DNA of 14,287 nt from J095 sp964407935 (GTDB lineage Bacteria; Chloroflexota; Anaerolineae; 4572-78; J111): assembly GCA_964407935.1 (NCBI GenBank), contig CAYOXS010000131.1:1-14287 (forward strand), read 5' to 3'. Below the pieces are notes generated by a model. It was given only the letters and a program-made list of their open reading frames with translations. It searched no databases and had not been told where the DNA came from. A program made the translations under genes and the position numbers. Positions within the stretch are counted from its first letter, which is position 1, and the number at the start of each line of letters is the position of its first letter. This document shows, piece after piece, positions 1-8,937 of this stretch.

Positions 1-1008
1 TACGGCGCTCAGGGCATTGGCCTGTGCCGCACCGAGCACATGTTCTTTGAAGAAGCCCGCCTGCCCATCGTCCAGAAAATGATCCTGGCCGAAAACGAAG
101 ACATCCGCCAGGAAGCCCTGGACAAACTGCTGCCCTACCAGAAAGGTGATTTCACCGGCCTGTTCCGCACCATGACCGACCTGCCGGTTATCATCCGCCT
201 CATCGACCCGCCGCTGCACGAGTTTATGCCGGAACACGACGAAGTCTTTGAACGCGTTATCACCAAACGCGTTAAAGGCGAAACCGCCGGCCTGGCCGAA
301 GACGAAGCCCTGCTGGAAGCCATTGAAAAAATGCACGAAAGCAACCCCATGATGGGCTTGCGCGGCATCCGCCTGAGCGTGGTCTTCCCCGGCCTGGTCA
401 AAATGCAGGTTCGCGCCATTTTTGAAGCCGCCTGCGAAGTCAAAAAAGAAGGCTACAACCCCAAGCCAGAAGTGATGATCCCGCTGACCGGCCACGTGAA
501 CGAGCTGAAACTCATCCAGCCGGCGCTGGAAGAAGTAGCCAAAGCCGTGATGGAAGAGCAAGGCGTTGAAGTGGAATACAAATTCGGCACGATGATTGAA
601 ATTCCGCGCGCCGCGCTGACCGCCTACGAAATCGCCGAAGTGGCCGAGTTCTTCTCCTTTGGCACCAACGACCTGACCCAGATGACCTTTGGCTACTCCC
701 GCGACGACGCCGAAGCCGGCTTCCTGCTGAAATACGTTGAAGACGGCATTCTGCCCAAAAACCCGTTCCAAACCATCGACGTGGACGGCGTGGGCCAGCT
801 CATGAAAATGGCCATTGAAAACGGCCGCAAAGCCCGCCCCAGCCTGGAAGTGGGCATCTGCGGTGAGCACGGCGGCGACCCCGAATCCGTGGAGTTCTGC
901 CACTACGCCGGCAACAACTACGTTTCCTGCTCGCCCTTCCGCGTGCCGATTGCCCGGCTGGCTGCTGCGCAGGCCGCGTTGAAAGAAAAAGGCTTCAAAG
1001 CCAAATAA
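1..1008 (+). CDS. ppdK: Pyruvate, phosphate dikinase, C-terminal part (5' end outside window)
   Basis: Cytoplasmic enzyme interconverting pyruvate + ATP + Pi and phosphoenolpyruvate + AMP + PPi, acting in glycolysis or gluconeogenesis. The frame is open from base 1 to a TAA and gives 335 residues of a protein that is usually about 870-900 aa. Visible parts belong to the PEP/pyruvate-binding TIM barrel: GIGLCRTEHMFF at residues 5-16 (its Arg matches the substrate-binding Arg of the family), MIEIPRAAL (metal-binding Glu), GTNDLTQMTFGYSRDD (conserved Asn) and GICGEHGGDP, whose Cys287 of the fragment is the catalytic proton donor/acceptor. The phospho-His swivelling domain and the ATP-grasp domain would lie upstream of the window. 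The C-terminus is complete and ends in a Lys-rich tail. A strong terminator follows 18 bp after the stop. The related PEP synthase and EI proteins lack the LCRTEHMFF and CGEHGGDP spelling seen here, so the assignment is firm. Confidence 0.96.
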   Translation, partial: YGAQGIGLCRTEHMFFEEARLPIVQKMILAENEDIRQEALDKLLPYQKGDFTGLFRTMTDLPVIIRLIDPPLHEFMPEHDEVFERVITKRVKGETAGLAEDEALLEAIEKMHESNPMMGLRGIRLSVVFPGLVKMQVRAIFEAACEVKKEGYNPKPEVMIPLTGHVNELKLIQPALEEVAKAVMEEQGVEVEYKFGTMIEIPRAALTAYEIAEVAEFFSFGTNDLTQMTFGYSRDDAEAGFLLKYVEDGILPKNPFQTIDVDGVGQLMKMAIENGRKARPSLEVGICGEHGGDPESVEFCHYAGNNYVSCSPFRVPIARLAAAQAALKEKGFKAK

Positions 1009-1026
1009 ATTTGATTTTGTCTGACC

Positions 1027-1063
1027 AAAACGGAGGCTCCGGTTAATTTGGAGCCTCCGTTTT
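1027..1063 (+). terminator. Intrinsic terminator after ppdK
   Basis: A perfect 14-bp stem (AAAACGGAGGCTCC at 1027-1040 and its complement at 1050-1063) encloses a 9-nt loop. The GC-rich core is flanked by A4 on the left and T4 on the right. It starts 18 bp after the ppdK stop codon. Because of the flanking A and T tracts it could act in both directions, but both neighbouring genes read rightward, so its obvious job is to end the ppdK transcript. Confidence 0.85.
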
Positions 1064-1075
1064 ATAAGCAACCCC

Positions 1076-1124
1076 GTAAAACGTAAAACGTAATGCATAA
1101 ATTTCATTACGTTTTACGTTTTAC
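1076..1124. repeat. 49-bp perfect palindromic element built from GTAAAAC units
   Basis: Two 20-nt arms (1076-1095 and 1105-1124) are exact reverse complements around a 9-nt AT-rich loop. Each arm is itself a short tandem repeat: GTAAAAC, GTAAAAC, GTAATG on the left, and the mirror order on the right. It sits between the ppdK terminator and the EamA gene, and it is AT-rich against a GC-rich background. It could be a dispersed intergenic palindrome (REP/MITE-like), a second hairpin, or a protein-binding site. No target-site duplication is evident. Confidence 0.7.
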
Positions 1125-1153
1125 TTTTTAGGCGCAATTTTCAGGAAAATCCA

Positions 1154-2101
1154 TTGGCCCAATCGCGCTTTGTACCCTATCTGGTTTTGTTGGTGGGCGT
1201 GTTTATCGCCGCCACCTCCTCGATACTGGTCCGGCTGGCCCAGGATGGCGGCCACGGCGCGCCCTCCATTGTGATCGCCGCCTGGCGGCTGGTGGTAGCT
1301 TCGGTCATTTTAACGCCCATTGCCTGGCGCAACAGCCGCGGCGAAGTAGCCCGCCTGCGCCGCAAAGATGTGGGCTGGGCCGTAGCGGCCGGGGTGCTGC
1401 TGGCCATCCATCTGGCTACCTGGATTACGTCGCTGGAATACACATCGGTGGCGTCATCGGCGGCGCTGGTAACCACCAACCCGCTGTGGGTGGCGCTGGC
1501 TGTCTATTTTATTTTCGGCGAAAAACTGTCGCGCAGCACTGTGCTGGGGTTGATCGCCGGCTTTACCGGCAGCCTGCTCATCGCCTTCAGCGATGGCGGC
1601 ATCCTGGTTATTGACAGCGGCGGGGTGCAATTTTACTGGGAAAACCTGCTGGCCCCGGCCGGCAAAGCCGATACCGCCCTCTCCGGCGATATGCTGGCGC
1701 TGGTGGGGGCCGTCACCGTGGCCGCGTATTTGCTTGTGGGCCGCGACCTGCGCCGCCGCATTTCCAACACGGCTTACGTGTGGCTGGTTTATTCGGCGGC
1801 CATGGCAACGATGCTGGCCGTGGTGCTGTTCAGCCAGCATTCGCTGTTTGGCTACAGTTGGCAGATTTACCTGTGGATATTGCTGCTGGGACTGGGGCCG
1901 CAGTTGATGGGCCACACTGCGTACAACTGGGCGCTGGCCCACCTGTCGGCCACACTGGTGGCGCTCACCGTGCTGGGCGAACCGATTGGCTCGGCCATTC
2001 TGGCCTATTTTATTTTTGGCGAAACGTTTGCGCCGGTGCAATTGGCCGGTTTGGTGCTGCTGCTCATCGGCATTGCGCTGGGTGTTTTGGGCGAGGAATA
2101 A
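1154..2101 (+). CDS. EamA/DMT-family membrane transporter
   Basis: A 315-residue integral membrane protein of the drug/metabolite transporter superfamily, probably exporting a small metabolite or amino acid; the substrate cannot be read from sequence. It has the two tandem EamA repeats and about ten hydrophobic segments. Each repeat ends with the typical pattern of a helix followed by a FGE motif: YFIFGEKL near residue 120 and YFIFGETF near 288, each followed by a Gly/Leu-rich helix. The central hydrophilic loop (about residues 155-180) is longer than in many relatives. The start is TTG at 1154, because AGGA at 1143-1146 lies 7 nt upstream and no in-frame ATG or GTG lies nearby upstream. The first helix begins only a few residues later (VPYLVLLVGVFIAA). 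It is separated from ppdK by a terminator, so it is probably transcribed independently. Confidence 0.9.
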   Translation: MAQSRFVPYLVLLVGVFIAATSSILVRLAQDGGHGAPSIVIAAWRLVVASVILTPIAWRNSRGEVARLRRKDVGWAVAAGVLLAIHLATWITSLEYTSVASSAALVTTNPLWVALAVYFIFGEKLSRSTVLGLIAGFTGSLLIAFSDGGILVIDSGGVQFYWENLLAPAGKADTALSGDMLALVGAVTVAAYLLVGRDLRRRISNTAYVWLVYSAAMATMLAVVLFSQHSLFGYSWQIYLWILLLGLGPQLMGHTAYNWALAHLSATLVALTVLGEPIGSAILAYFIFGETFAPVQLAGLVLLLIGIALGVLGEE

Positions 2102-2113
2102 CCGGCGCAATCG

Positions 2114-2142
2114 TTGAGGATTTTGTGAGTTTGGTGTATAGT
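2114..2142 (+). promoter_or_regulatory. Candidate sigma-70-type promoter for the kinase pair
   Basis: TTGAGG at 2114-2119 and TATAGT at 2137-2142 are separated by exactly 17 bp in the 72-bp gap between the EamA gene and the first kinase gene. Transcription would start near 2149, leaving a leader of about 25 nt with an AGGTG ribosome-binding site at 2162-2166, 7 nt before the ATG. This is a match by eye only. Read-through from the EamA gene is also possible, as no terminator is visible between them. Confidence 0.4.
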
Positions 2143-2173
2143 ATTACGGTCAAATTGTTGCAGGTGCCATTCA

Positions 2174-4324
2174 ATGACCCAAATGTGTCCGGGTTGCAGT
2201 TTTGACAATTCAGATGAGGCCCAAATCTGTTTAAACTGCGACTCAACTCTGCGTGGATTACTGGGCAAAGGCAGTCTTCTCAGCCAGCGTTACACCGTAG
2301 TCAGCGTGCTGGGGTATGGCGCGATGGGCGCTGTTTACCTGGCCGAAGATAACCGCCTGGCCGGCCGTCGCTGCGCCATCAAAGAAAACCGGCCCGACGA
2401 ATCGCTGCCGGAGAAACTGCGTGTCCAATCGCGTGAGCAATTTTTGGCCGAAGCCAGCGTGCTTGCCCGGCTCGATCACTCGCGCCTGCCCAAAGTGTCT
2501 GATTATTTTGTGGAAAACAACCGCGAATATCTGGTGATGGATTACGTTGAAGGCGACGACTTGGTCAGCGTGCTCACCAAAAGCAAACAGCCCCTCGACG
2601 AACCGACCGTGCTGGAATGGGCCGATCAGGTGCTGGACGCGCTCGATTACCTGCACAACCACGAACCGCAGCCGATCATTCACCGCGATATTAAACCGGC
2701 CAACCTGCGCGTCAACTCGCGCGGGCGAGTCAAGCTGGTCGATTTTGGGCTGGTCAAATTGCTGGACCCCAGCAATCCGGCCACCAAAGTAGAGCTGCGC
2801 GGGTTGGGCACGCCGGCCTACGCCCCGCTGGAGCAATTTGCCGGCAGCCAGGAACACACCGATGCCCGCTCCGATATTTACGCGCTGGGGGCCACGCTCT
2901 ACCACCTGATTACCCACATACCGCCCAGCGAGGTTCACCAGCGGCTGTTTAACCCCGAGGCGCTGGTTCCACCGCGCCAGCTCAATCCCGGGCTGTCAGA
3001 AGCAACGGAACAGGCTATCCTCAAAGCGATGGCCGTTTATCCCAACGAGCGCTTTCAATCCGCCGCGGAAATGCGGGCCGCGCTGGCCGATATTGCCAAA
3101 GCCGCGCAGCAGCCCGCGGCTGCCCCGTCGCGCGTCGCCGCTGCGCCGCCGCGGCAGGGTATGCCTCTGTGGCTGGTATCGCTGCTGGGGGTGCTGGTGG
3201 TGGGGCTGGTGGGCAGCCTGCTCTACATGTTTGTGTTTGCCGGGGGTAATGGCGGCCAAACCCTGCCGCAGCCCATCGCGCTGGCCGGCAGCGATCCAAC
3301 CGCCACGCCGGCGTCGCTCAGCGTGCAGCCTTTGAGTGATGCTCCGGCCAACGAACCAACCAGCGCCGGCCCGGTTGACGAACCCACCGCCACGCCCGCG
3401 CCTACTGACACCCCCACCCCCGCGCCGCCCACCGCCACGCCTACCGCCAGCCCCACAACCGCGGCGGCCAGCGCCGGCGGAGCGGCCATTTCACCGGCCT
3501 CGCTGGTGGGCACCATCGCTTACCCGGTGTTCAACAGCGCAGACTTTGACATCTATTTTGGCCGGGCCGACGGCTCCGGGACAACGCTGTTTCGCAAACA
3601 CGCCAGCCAGCCGGCGTTCAGCGCCGATGGCAGCCGGATTGCCTTTCACTCCTGGCTGGAGCCGTGGGGGTTGGTAACCATGCAACTGCCTAACAGCGAA
3701 CCGCTGCTCATTGCCGATTTTGTCGAAGACCAGCTCCCCACGTGGACTAGCGATGGCGGCGAAATCATCTACCTCTCCCGCCGCGAAGGCGACCGCAAAT
3801 CGCGGCTGATCAAAGTAGGCAGCACCCAGCTCAACAGCAACGGCATGGTTTTGGGCGAAGGCGAATACCCCACCGTGGCCGCCACCGGCGATCTTATTTT
3901 CCGCGGCTGGGGCAACTCCGGCACCGGGCTGCGCCTGGGCAGCATCAATTTTGACAACCTCCAGCCCGTCACCCAGCGCGACGAAGACACCGCGCCGTCG
4001 TTATCGCCCAACGGCCGCAAAGTGGCGTTTATGTCTCGCCGGGAAGGCAACTGGGACATTTTTGTAGCCAATGTCGATGGCTCCAACCCTATCCGTATTA
4101 CCAGCAACCCCGGCGACGACGGCCTGCCCACCTGGTCGCCCGATGGCAACGTCATCGCTTTTGTCAGCCAGCGTGATGGCGAATGGGGCATTTGGGTTAC
4201 CCTGCCCACCGGCGAAGGCCAGCGCCTGCTCTTTGAGCTGGAAGGCTCGCCCGATGGCTACGTGGGCGACAACCGCAACGCCAGCCGCGGCTGGACCGAA
4301 GAACGCATCAGTTGGACTCCCTGA
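2174..4324 (+). CDS. Zinc-ribbon Ser/Thr protein kinase with TM helix and C-terminal PD40/TolB-like beta-propeller (copy 1)
   Basis: A 716-aa Hanks-type receptor kinase. Parts in order: a zinc ribbon (C5-x2-C8, C19-x2-C22); a kinase domain at about 40-300 with GYGAMGAV (Gly47, Gly49, Gly52), AIKEN Lys70, HRDIKPAN (Asp172) and DFG (Asp190); a basic, Ala/Pro-rich juxtamembrane stretch; one TM helix at about 331-356; a Pro/Thr/Ala-rich spacer at about 374-438; and a beta-propeller from about 443 to the end. Six blades can be counted from repeats such as LPTWSPDG and APSLSPNG, each followed by an IAF-type strand. All catalytic residues are present, so it should be active. The kinase is predicted to be cytoplasmic and the propeller outside, as a sensor or binding domain; the ligand is unknown. 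AGGTG lies 7 nt before the ATG. A paralogue follows 34 bp downstream and is probably in the same operon. Confidence 0.93.
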   Translation: MTQMCPGCSFDNSDEAQICLNCDSTLRGLLGKGSLLSQRYTVVSVLGYGAMGAVYLAEDNRLAGRRCAIKENRPDESLPEKLRVQSREQFLAEASVLARLDHSRLPKVSDYFVENNREYLVMDYVEGDDLVSVLTKSKQPLDEPTVLEWADQVLDALDYLHNHEPQPIIHRDIKPANLRVNSRGRVKLVDFGLVKLLDPSNPATKVELRGLGTPAYAPLEQFAGSQEHTDARSDIYALGATLYHLITHIPPSEVHQRLFNPEALVPPRQLNPGLSEATEQAILKAMAVYPNERFQSAAEMRAALADIAKAAQQPAAAPSRVAAAPPRQGMPLWLVSLLGVLVVGLVGSLLYMFVFAGGNGGQTLPQPIALAGSDPTATPASLSVQPLSDAPANEPTSAGPVDEPTATPAPTDTPTPAPPTATPTASPTTAAASAGGAAISPASLVGTIAYPVFNSADFDIYFGRADGSGTTLFRKHASQPAFSADGSRIAFHSWLEPWGLVTMQLPNSEPLLIADFVEDQLPTWTSDGGEIIYLSRREGDRKSRLIKVGSTQLNSNGMVLGEGEYPTVAATGDLIFRGWGNSGTGLRLGSINFDNLQPVTQRDEDTAPSLSPNGRKVAFMSRREGNWDIFVANVDGSNPIRITSNPGDDGLPTWSPDGNVIAFVSQRDGEWGIWVTLPTGEGQRLLFELEGSPDGYVGDNRNASRGWTEERISWTP

Positions 4325-4358
4325 CCAACCAAACCGGACTTAACACAGGACACCGCTT

Positions 4359-6484
<2,126 letters not shown>

Positions 6485-6584
6485 NNNNNNNNNNNNNNNN
6501 NNNNNNNNNNNNNNNNNNNNNNNNNNNNNNNNNNNNNNNNNNNNNNNNNNNNNNNNNNNNNNNNNNNNNNNNNNNNNNNNNNNN
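6485..6584. other. Assembly gap of 100 N
   Basis: Exactly 100 N, the customary placeholder for a scaffold gap of unknown size. It hides the stop codon of the second kinase, the intergenic region, and the N-terminus of MenA. MenA proteins usually have some 70-80 residues before the RLGPxRVTQ segment at which the sequence resumes. The true missing length is therefore probably well over 200 bp rather than 100. Confidence 0.97.
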
Positions 6585-7256
6585 CGGCTGGGGCCGCTGC
6601 GCGTTACCCAGGCCGGGCTGCTCTCGCCGGGGCAGGTGCTGGCCGGTATGTGGCTCACCTTTGGGCTGGCGGCAGTGATCGGCCTGTATCTGGTTTATGT
6701 GGGCGGCTGGCCGATAGTGGCCATCGGCCTGTTGTCTATTTTGGCGGGCATTGCCTACACCGGCGGGCCGTTTCCGCTGGGCTACAACGGCCTGGGCGAT
6801 CTGTTTGTGTTTATCTTTTTTGGGCTGGTGGCCGTGTGCGGCACCTACTACGTGCAGGCGCTCACGGTGAGCGCGGCGGCCGTGTGGACGGCCATCCCGC
6901 TGGGATTTTTGGCCACCGCCATTTTGGTGGTCAACAACCTGCGCGACATCGACACCGACCGGGCCGCCGGCAAAAAAACAATGGCCGTGCGGCTGGGCCG
7001 GCGTGGCGCGCAAATGGAATATCTGCTGCTGGCCGGCGGCTCGTACCTGGCGCCGCTGCTGATGGCCCTGCTCGGCGTCAGTTCGGCCTGGGTGCTGTTG
7101 AGCTGGTTGTCGCTGCCGCTGCTGCGCCCGCTGCTGCACCTCATTTTCAAACAAAAAGGCCGTCCCCTCAATCAAGCGCTGGCGGGAACGGCCCGGTTAG
7201 AACTCGTTTTCAGTTTGCTTTTGGCGTTGGGGCTAATTTTGCCCCGGCTGTTTTAA
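6585..7256 (+). CDS. menA: 1,4-dihydroxy-2-naphthoate polyprenyltransferase, C-terminal part (5' end in gap)
   Basis: An integral membrane UbiA-family prenyltransferase that joins a polyprenyl chain to 1,4-dihydroxy-2-naphthoate, giving demethylmenaquinone in menaquinone synthesis. The 223 readable residues begin at RLGPLRVTQAG, which in MenA directly follows the first Asp-rich motif; that motif (NDxxDxxxGxD) is therefore lost in the gap. The second Asp-rich motif is intact as NNLRDIDTDRAAGKKT (fragment residues 117-132). The segment GLGDLFVFIFFGLVAVCG is typical of MenA rather than UbiA or chlorophyll synthase. About seven hydrophobic helices remain of the usual eight or nine. The gene ends convergently with the aldolase gene, sharing TTAA. 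The reading frame appears joined to the kinase only because the 100-N placeholder keeps the frame open. Whether it forms an operon with the kinases cannot be told. Confidence 0.9.
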   Translation, partial: RLGPLRVTQAGLLSPGQVLAGMWLTFGLAAVIGLYLVYVGGWPIVAIGLLSILAGIAYTGGPFPLGYNGLGDLFVFIFFGLVAVCGTYYVQALTVSAAAVWTAIPLGFLATAILVVNNLRDIDTDRAAGKKTMAVRLGRRGAQMEYLLLAGGSYLAPLLMALLGVSSAWVLLSWLSLPLLRPLLHLIFKQKGRPLNQALAGTARLELVFSLLLALGLILPRLF

Positions 7257-8047
7257 GCCGAAAACCCCTGCCGGATTGCCGCCGCTGCCTCCGCGCCGGC
7301 CTTCACCAAAAAGCCGATTTCGGCGTTGGAACTGATCACCCGCATCCCCTTTTTGGCCCAATAGATGGCTTTGTCCGTTTCGTTAATGTGGATAGCCGGA
7401 TAAACGCCGTGCCGCAAGCAGGCGGCAATGGTCGTTTCGATGGCCTGATGCAGCACCGGCGAATCGAGCTGGCCGCCCACGCCCAGCGAAATCGACAAAT
7501 CGTTGGGGCCAATCAGGGCCACATCGACGCCCGGCGTGGCCGCAATCTCATTAATGTTGGCCACGGCTTCTTTGGTTTCAATCTGGGCGATCAGCATGGT
7601 TTGCTCGTTGGAACGAGCCATCGCCGGCAGCGGTGGGGCAGAACGGAAATTGCTGAAGCCCCGGGCCATGGCGTTGCCGCGGCGGCCAACCGGCGGGTAC
7701 TTCATAATTTGCAGCGCCTCCTGCACCTGTTCGACGCCGTAAATCCGCGGCAGCATAATCCCCTGCGCGCCGCCATCGAGCACCTGAGCCAGGTAGGGGT
7801 AGGCCAGATCGGGCGGGCGGACAATTGGCGTTAAGCCAACGTACATCGCTGTCCGGCTCAAATCGGCCAGAGTTTCAACATTAAAAGAGCCGTGTTCGTT
7901 GTCGATGATCACAAAATCGAAGCCGGCGTTGGCCAGCAACTGCATCACCGATGGCTGGCGAATTTCAACCACCATTGTACCCACCACCGATTTTCCCTGC
8001 TGCAAGGCCTGTTTCATAAGATTTGAGGCAATTACCGAGTCAGTCAT
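7253..8047 (-). CDS. HpcH/HpaI-family class II aldolase (2-keto-3-deoxy sugar acid type)
   Basis: A 264-aa cytoplasmic TIM-barrel, metal-dependent pyruvate aldolase of the family including HpcH/HpaI (4-hydroxy-2-oxoheptanedioate aldolase), GarL (2-dehydro-3-deoxyglucarate aldolase) and RhmA. Visible active-site positions are DNEHGS with His52 (general base), VRPP with Arg77 (pyruvate binding), QIET with Gln155 and metal ligand Glu157, and IGPNDLS with metal ligand Asp183. The GRRGNAMARG segment (121-130) corresponds to the family's GxRG loop. Length and motifs are complete, so it should be active, but the natural substrate is not decided by sequence. The ATG at 8047 is supported by AGGAG (8054-8058 on the plus strand) 6 nt upstream. 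It lies 36 bp after the alpha/beta hydrolase gene on the same strand, at the tail of a sugar-uptake cluster, so a role in sugar-acid or aromatic catabolism is an inference. Confidence 0.9.
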   Translation of the reverse strand: MTDSVIASNLMKQALQQGKSVVGTMVVEIRQPSVMQLLANAGFDFVIIDNEHGSFNVETLADLSRTAMYVGLTPIVRPPDLAYPYLAQVLDGGAQGIMLPRIYGVEQVQEALQIMKYPPVGRRGNAMARGFSNFRSAPPLPAMARSNEQTMLIAQIETKEAVANINEIAATPGVDVALIGPNDLSISLGVGGQLDSPVLHQAIETTIAACLRHGVYPAIHINETDKAIYWAKKGMRVISSNAEIGFLVKAGAEAAAAIRQGFSA

Positions 8048-8083
8048 CTTTTTCTCCTGGGCTGGATTTATAAAAATCCTATT

Positions 8084-8878
8084 TTACCTCAACAGCGCCG
8101 CGTCAAAAAACTCAGCCAGCCGGCGCTCGTACTCCGCCGGGGCTACCTGCATATAATTGCCGTGGCTCGCGCCTTCAACCACCCACAATTGGGCCGATGG
8201 CCCCGCAGCAGCGGCCTGCTGTCGGCCCCCGGCCAGACTCGGCTCGCGGCTGCCGTAAATCAGCAGTACCGGCCGCGGCGCAATCCGGCTGATCTCCGCC
8301 ACCGGGCGCAGGCTATTAATGTTTGCGCCGGTGACCAGCCGGTAGGTGTAGCGCATCGCGGCGCGATAGAGCGTCATAAAATAAACTGAAAATGGCCGGG
8401 CGGGGTCGCCGTAGCCCACCGCGCCGGCCATAAAATCACTGTAGCCGCCCTCGGCCACCACCGCCCGCAGCCGCGANNNNNNNNNNNNNNNNNNNNNNNN
8501 NNNNNNNNNNNNNNNNNNNNNNNNNNNNNNNNNNNNNNNNNNNNNNNNNNNNNNNNNNNNNNNNNNNNNNNNNNNNGAGCGGTCGCTGGTAAACGGCGGC
8601 GGCATCAGCACCGTCGCGCCGTTGCTGCCGGGGATAAAATAACCGGTAAACACGCCGCCCGCACCCGTGGCGATGGTCACCGGCTCGGCGTTCAAACCGA
8701 AATCGGCGGGCGCAGCGGCAGCCGGGCTGCAGGGCGCATACAGCAGGCTGAGGGTGGTTAGCGCGCCAAACAGCGCCGGCAAAACTGCCAGCGCCGCGGC
8801 CAGCGTCGCTCCAAAAAAGAGGGCCAGCCGCAGCCAGTAGCGAAACTTGGGCGATGATCCTCGGCGCATTTTGTTCAC
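8084..8878 (-). CDS. Membrane-anchored alpha/beta hydrolase, interrupted by assembly gap
   Basis: Two fragments in one orientation fit a single serine hydrolase. The N-terminal piece (8878-8577, about 100 aa) has a basic start, a long hydrophobic segment at about residues 15-46 (signal anchor), and a first beta-sheet region ending ATVLMPPPFTSDR. The C-terminal piece (8476-8084, 130 aa) begins RLRAVVAEGGYSDF, the strand after the nucleophile elbow. It continues through the strand PRPVLLIYGSREP and the catalytic-His region GASHGNY. The GxSxG serine would be in the gap. Relatives have about 80-90 residues between these points, so the real gap is probably near 250 bp and the in-frame join is fortuitous. 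The acid position reads G-S-R-E where Asp is usual. The start is GTG at 8878, with GGAA about 6-7 nt upstream; the ATG at 8869 is a close alternative. The substrate is unknown. Confidence 0.75.
   Translation of the reverse strand: MNKMRRGSSPKFRYWLRLALFFGATLAAALAVLPALFGALTTLSLLYAPCSPAAAAPADFGLNAEPVTIATGAGGVFTGYFIPGSNGATVLMPPPFTSDRXXXXXXXXXXXXXXXXXXXXXXXXXXXXXXXXXXSRLRAVVAEGGYSDFMAGAVGYGDPARPFSVYFMTLYRAAMRYTYRLVTGANINSLRPVAEISRIAPRPVLLIYGSREPSLAGGRQQAAAAGPSAQLWVVEGASHGNYMQVAPAEYERRLAEFFDAALLR
8477..8576. other. Assembly gap of 100 N
   Basis: A second run of exactly 100 N, inside the alpha/beta hydrolase gene. The conserved distance between the oxyanion region and the post-nucleophile strand in this family is much longer than 33 codons, so the placeholder understates the missing sequence. 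The catalytic serine motif is presumably here. A frameshift or a second gene start cannot be excluded. Confidence 0.97.
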
Positions 8879-8903
8879 GGCAGTTCCAAAATTTAAGTCA
8901 GCC

Positions 8904-8937
8904 CAGGCAAAACTGCCGGCAGGATTATCCGGCGTTA
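8904..8937 (-). terminator. Weak candidate terminator after the GH3 gene
   Basis: Read on the minus strand, the GH3 stop codon runs into AACGCCGG, a 9-nt loop, then CCGGCAGTT and TTG. This forms a stem of about 8 bp with a one-base bulge, followed by a T4 tract. A second short hairpin (GGCA/TGCC) overlaps it. It could partly separate GH3 expression from the downstream hydrolase and aldolase genes. The stem is short and the T tract poor, so this is a low-confidence call. Confidence 0.3.

Noticed and set aside
1454..2110. A 218-codon minus-strand open frame opposite the EamA gene.
   Set aside because: It is antisense to a clear membrane transporter. The translation is Gln/His/Arg-rich and low in complexity, and no ribosome-binding site was evident.
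3400..3470. CRISPR-like or tandem DNA repeats in the Pro/Thr-rich stretches of the kinases (also about 5490-5630).
   Set aside because: These are in-frame low-complexity codons for Pro, Thr, Ser and Ala within linkers. There are no regular spacers and no exact repeat unit.
8064..8079. An AT-rich 6-bp inverted repeat (GGATTT/AAATCC) before the aldolase ribosome-binding site.
   Set aside because: The stem is short and weak with a 4-nt loop; a chance match is likely in a 36-bp spacer.
8071..8106. A promoter for the aldolase on the minus strand, with TTGACG at 8106-8101 and TAAAAT or TAGGAT downstream.
   Set aside because: Spacers would be 14 or 19 bp, both poor, and the sequence overlaps the end of the hydrolase gene. 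It is not strong enough to list as a feature.
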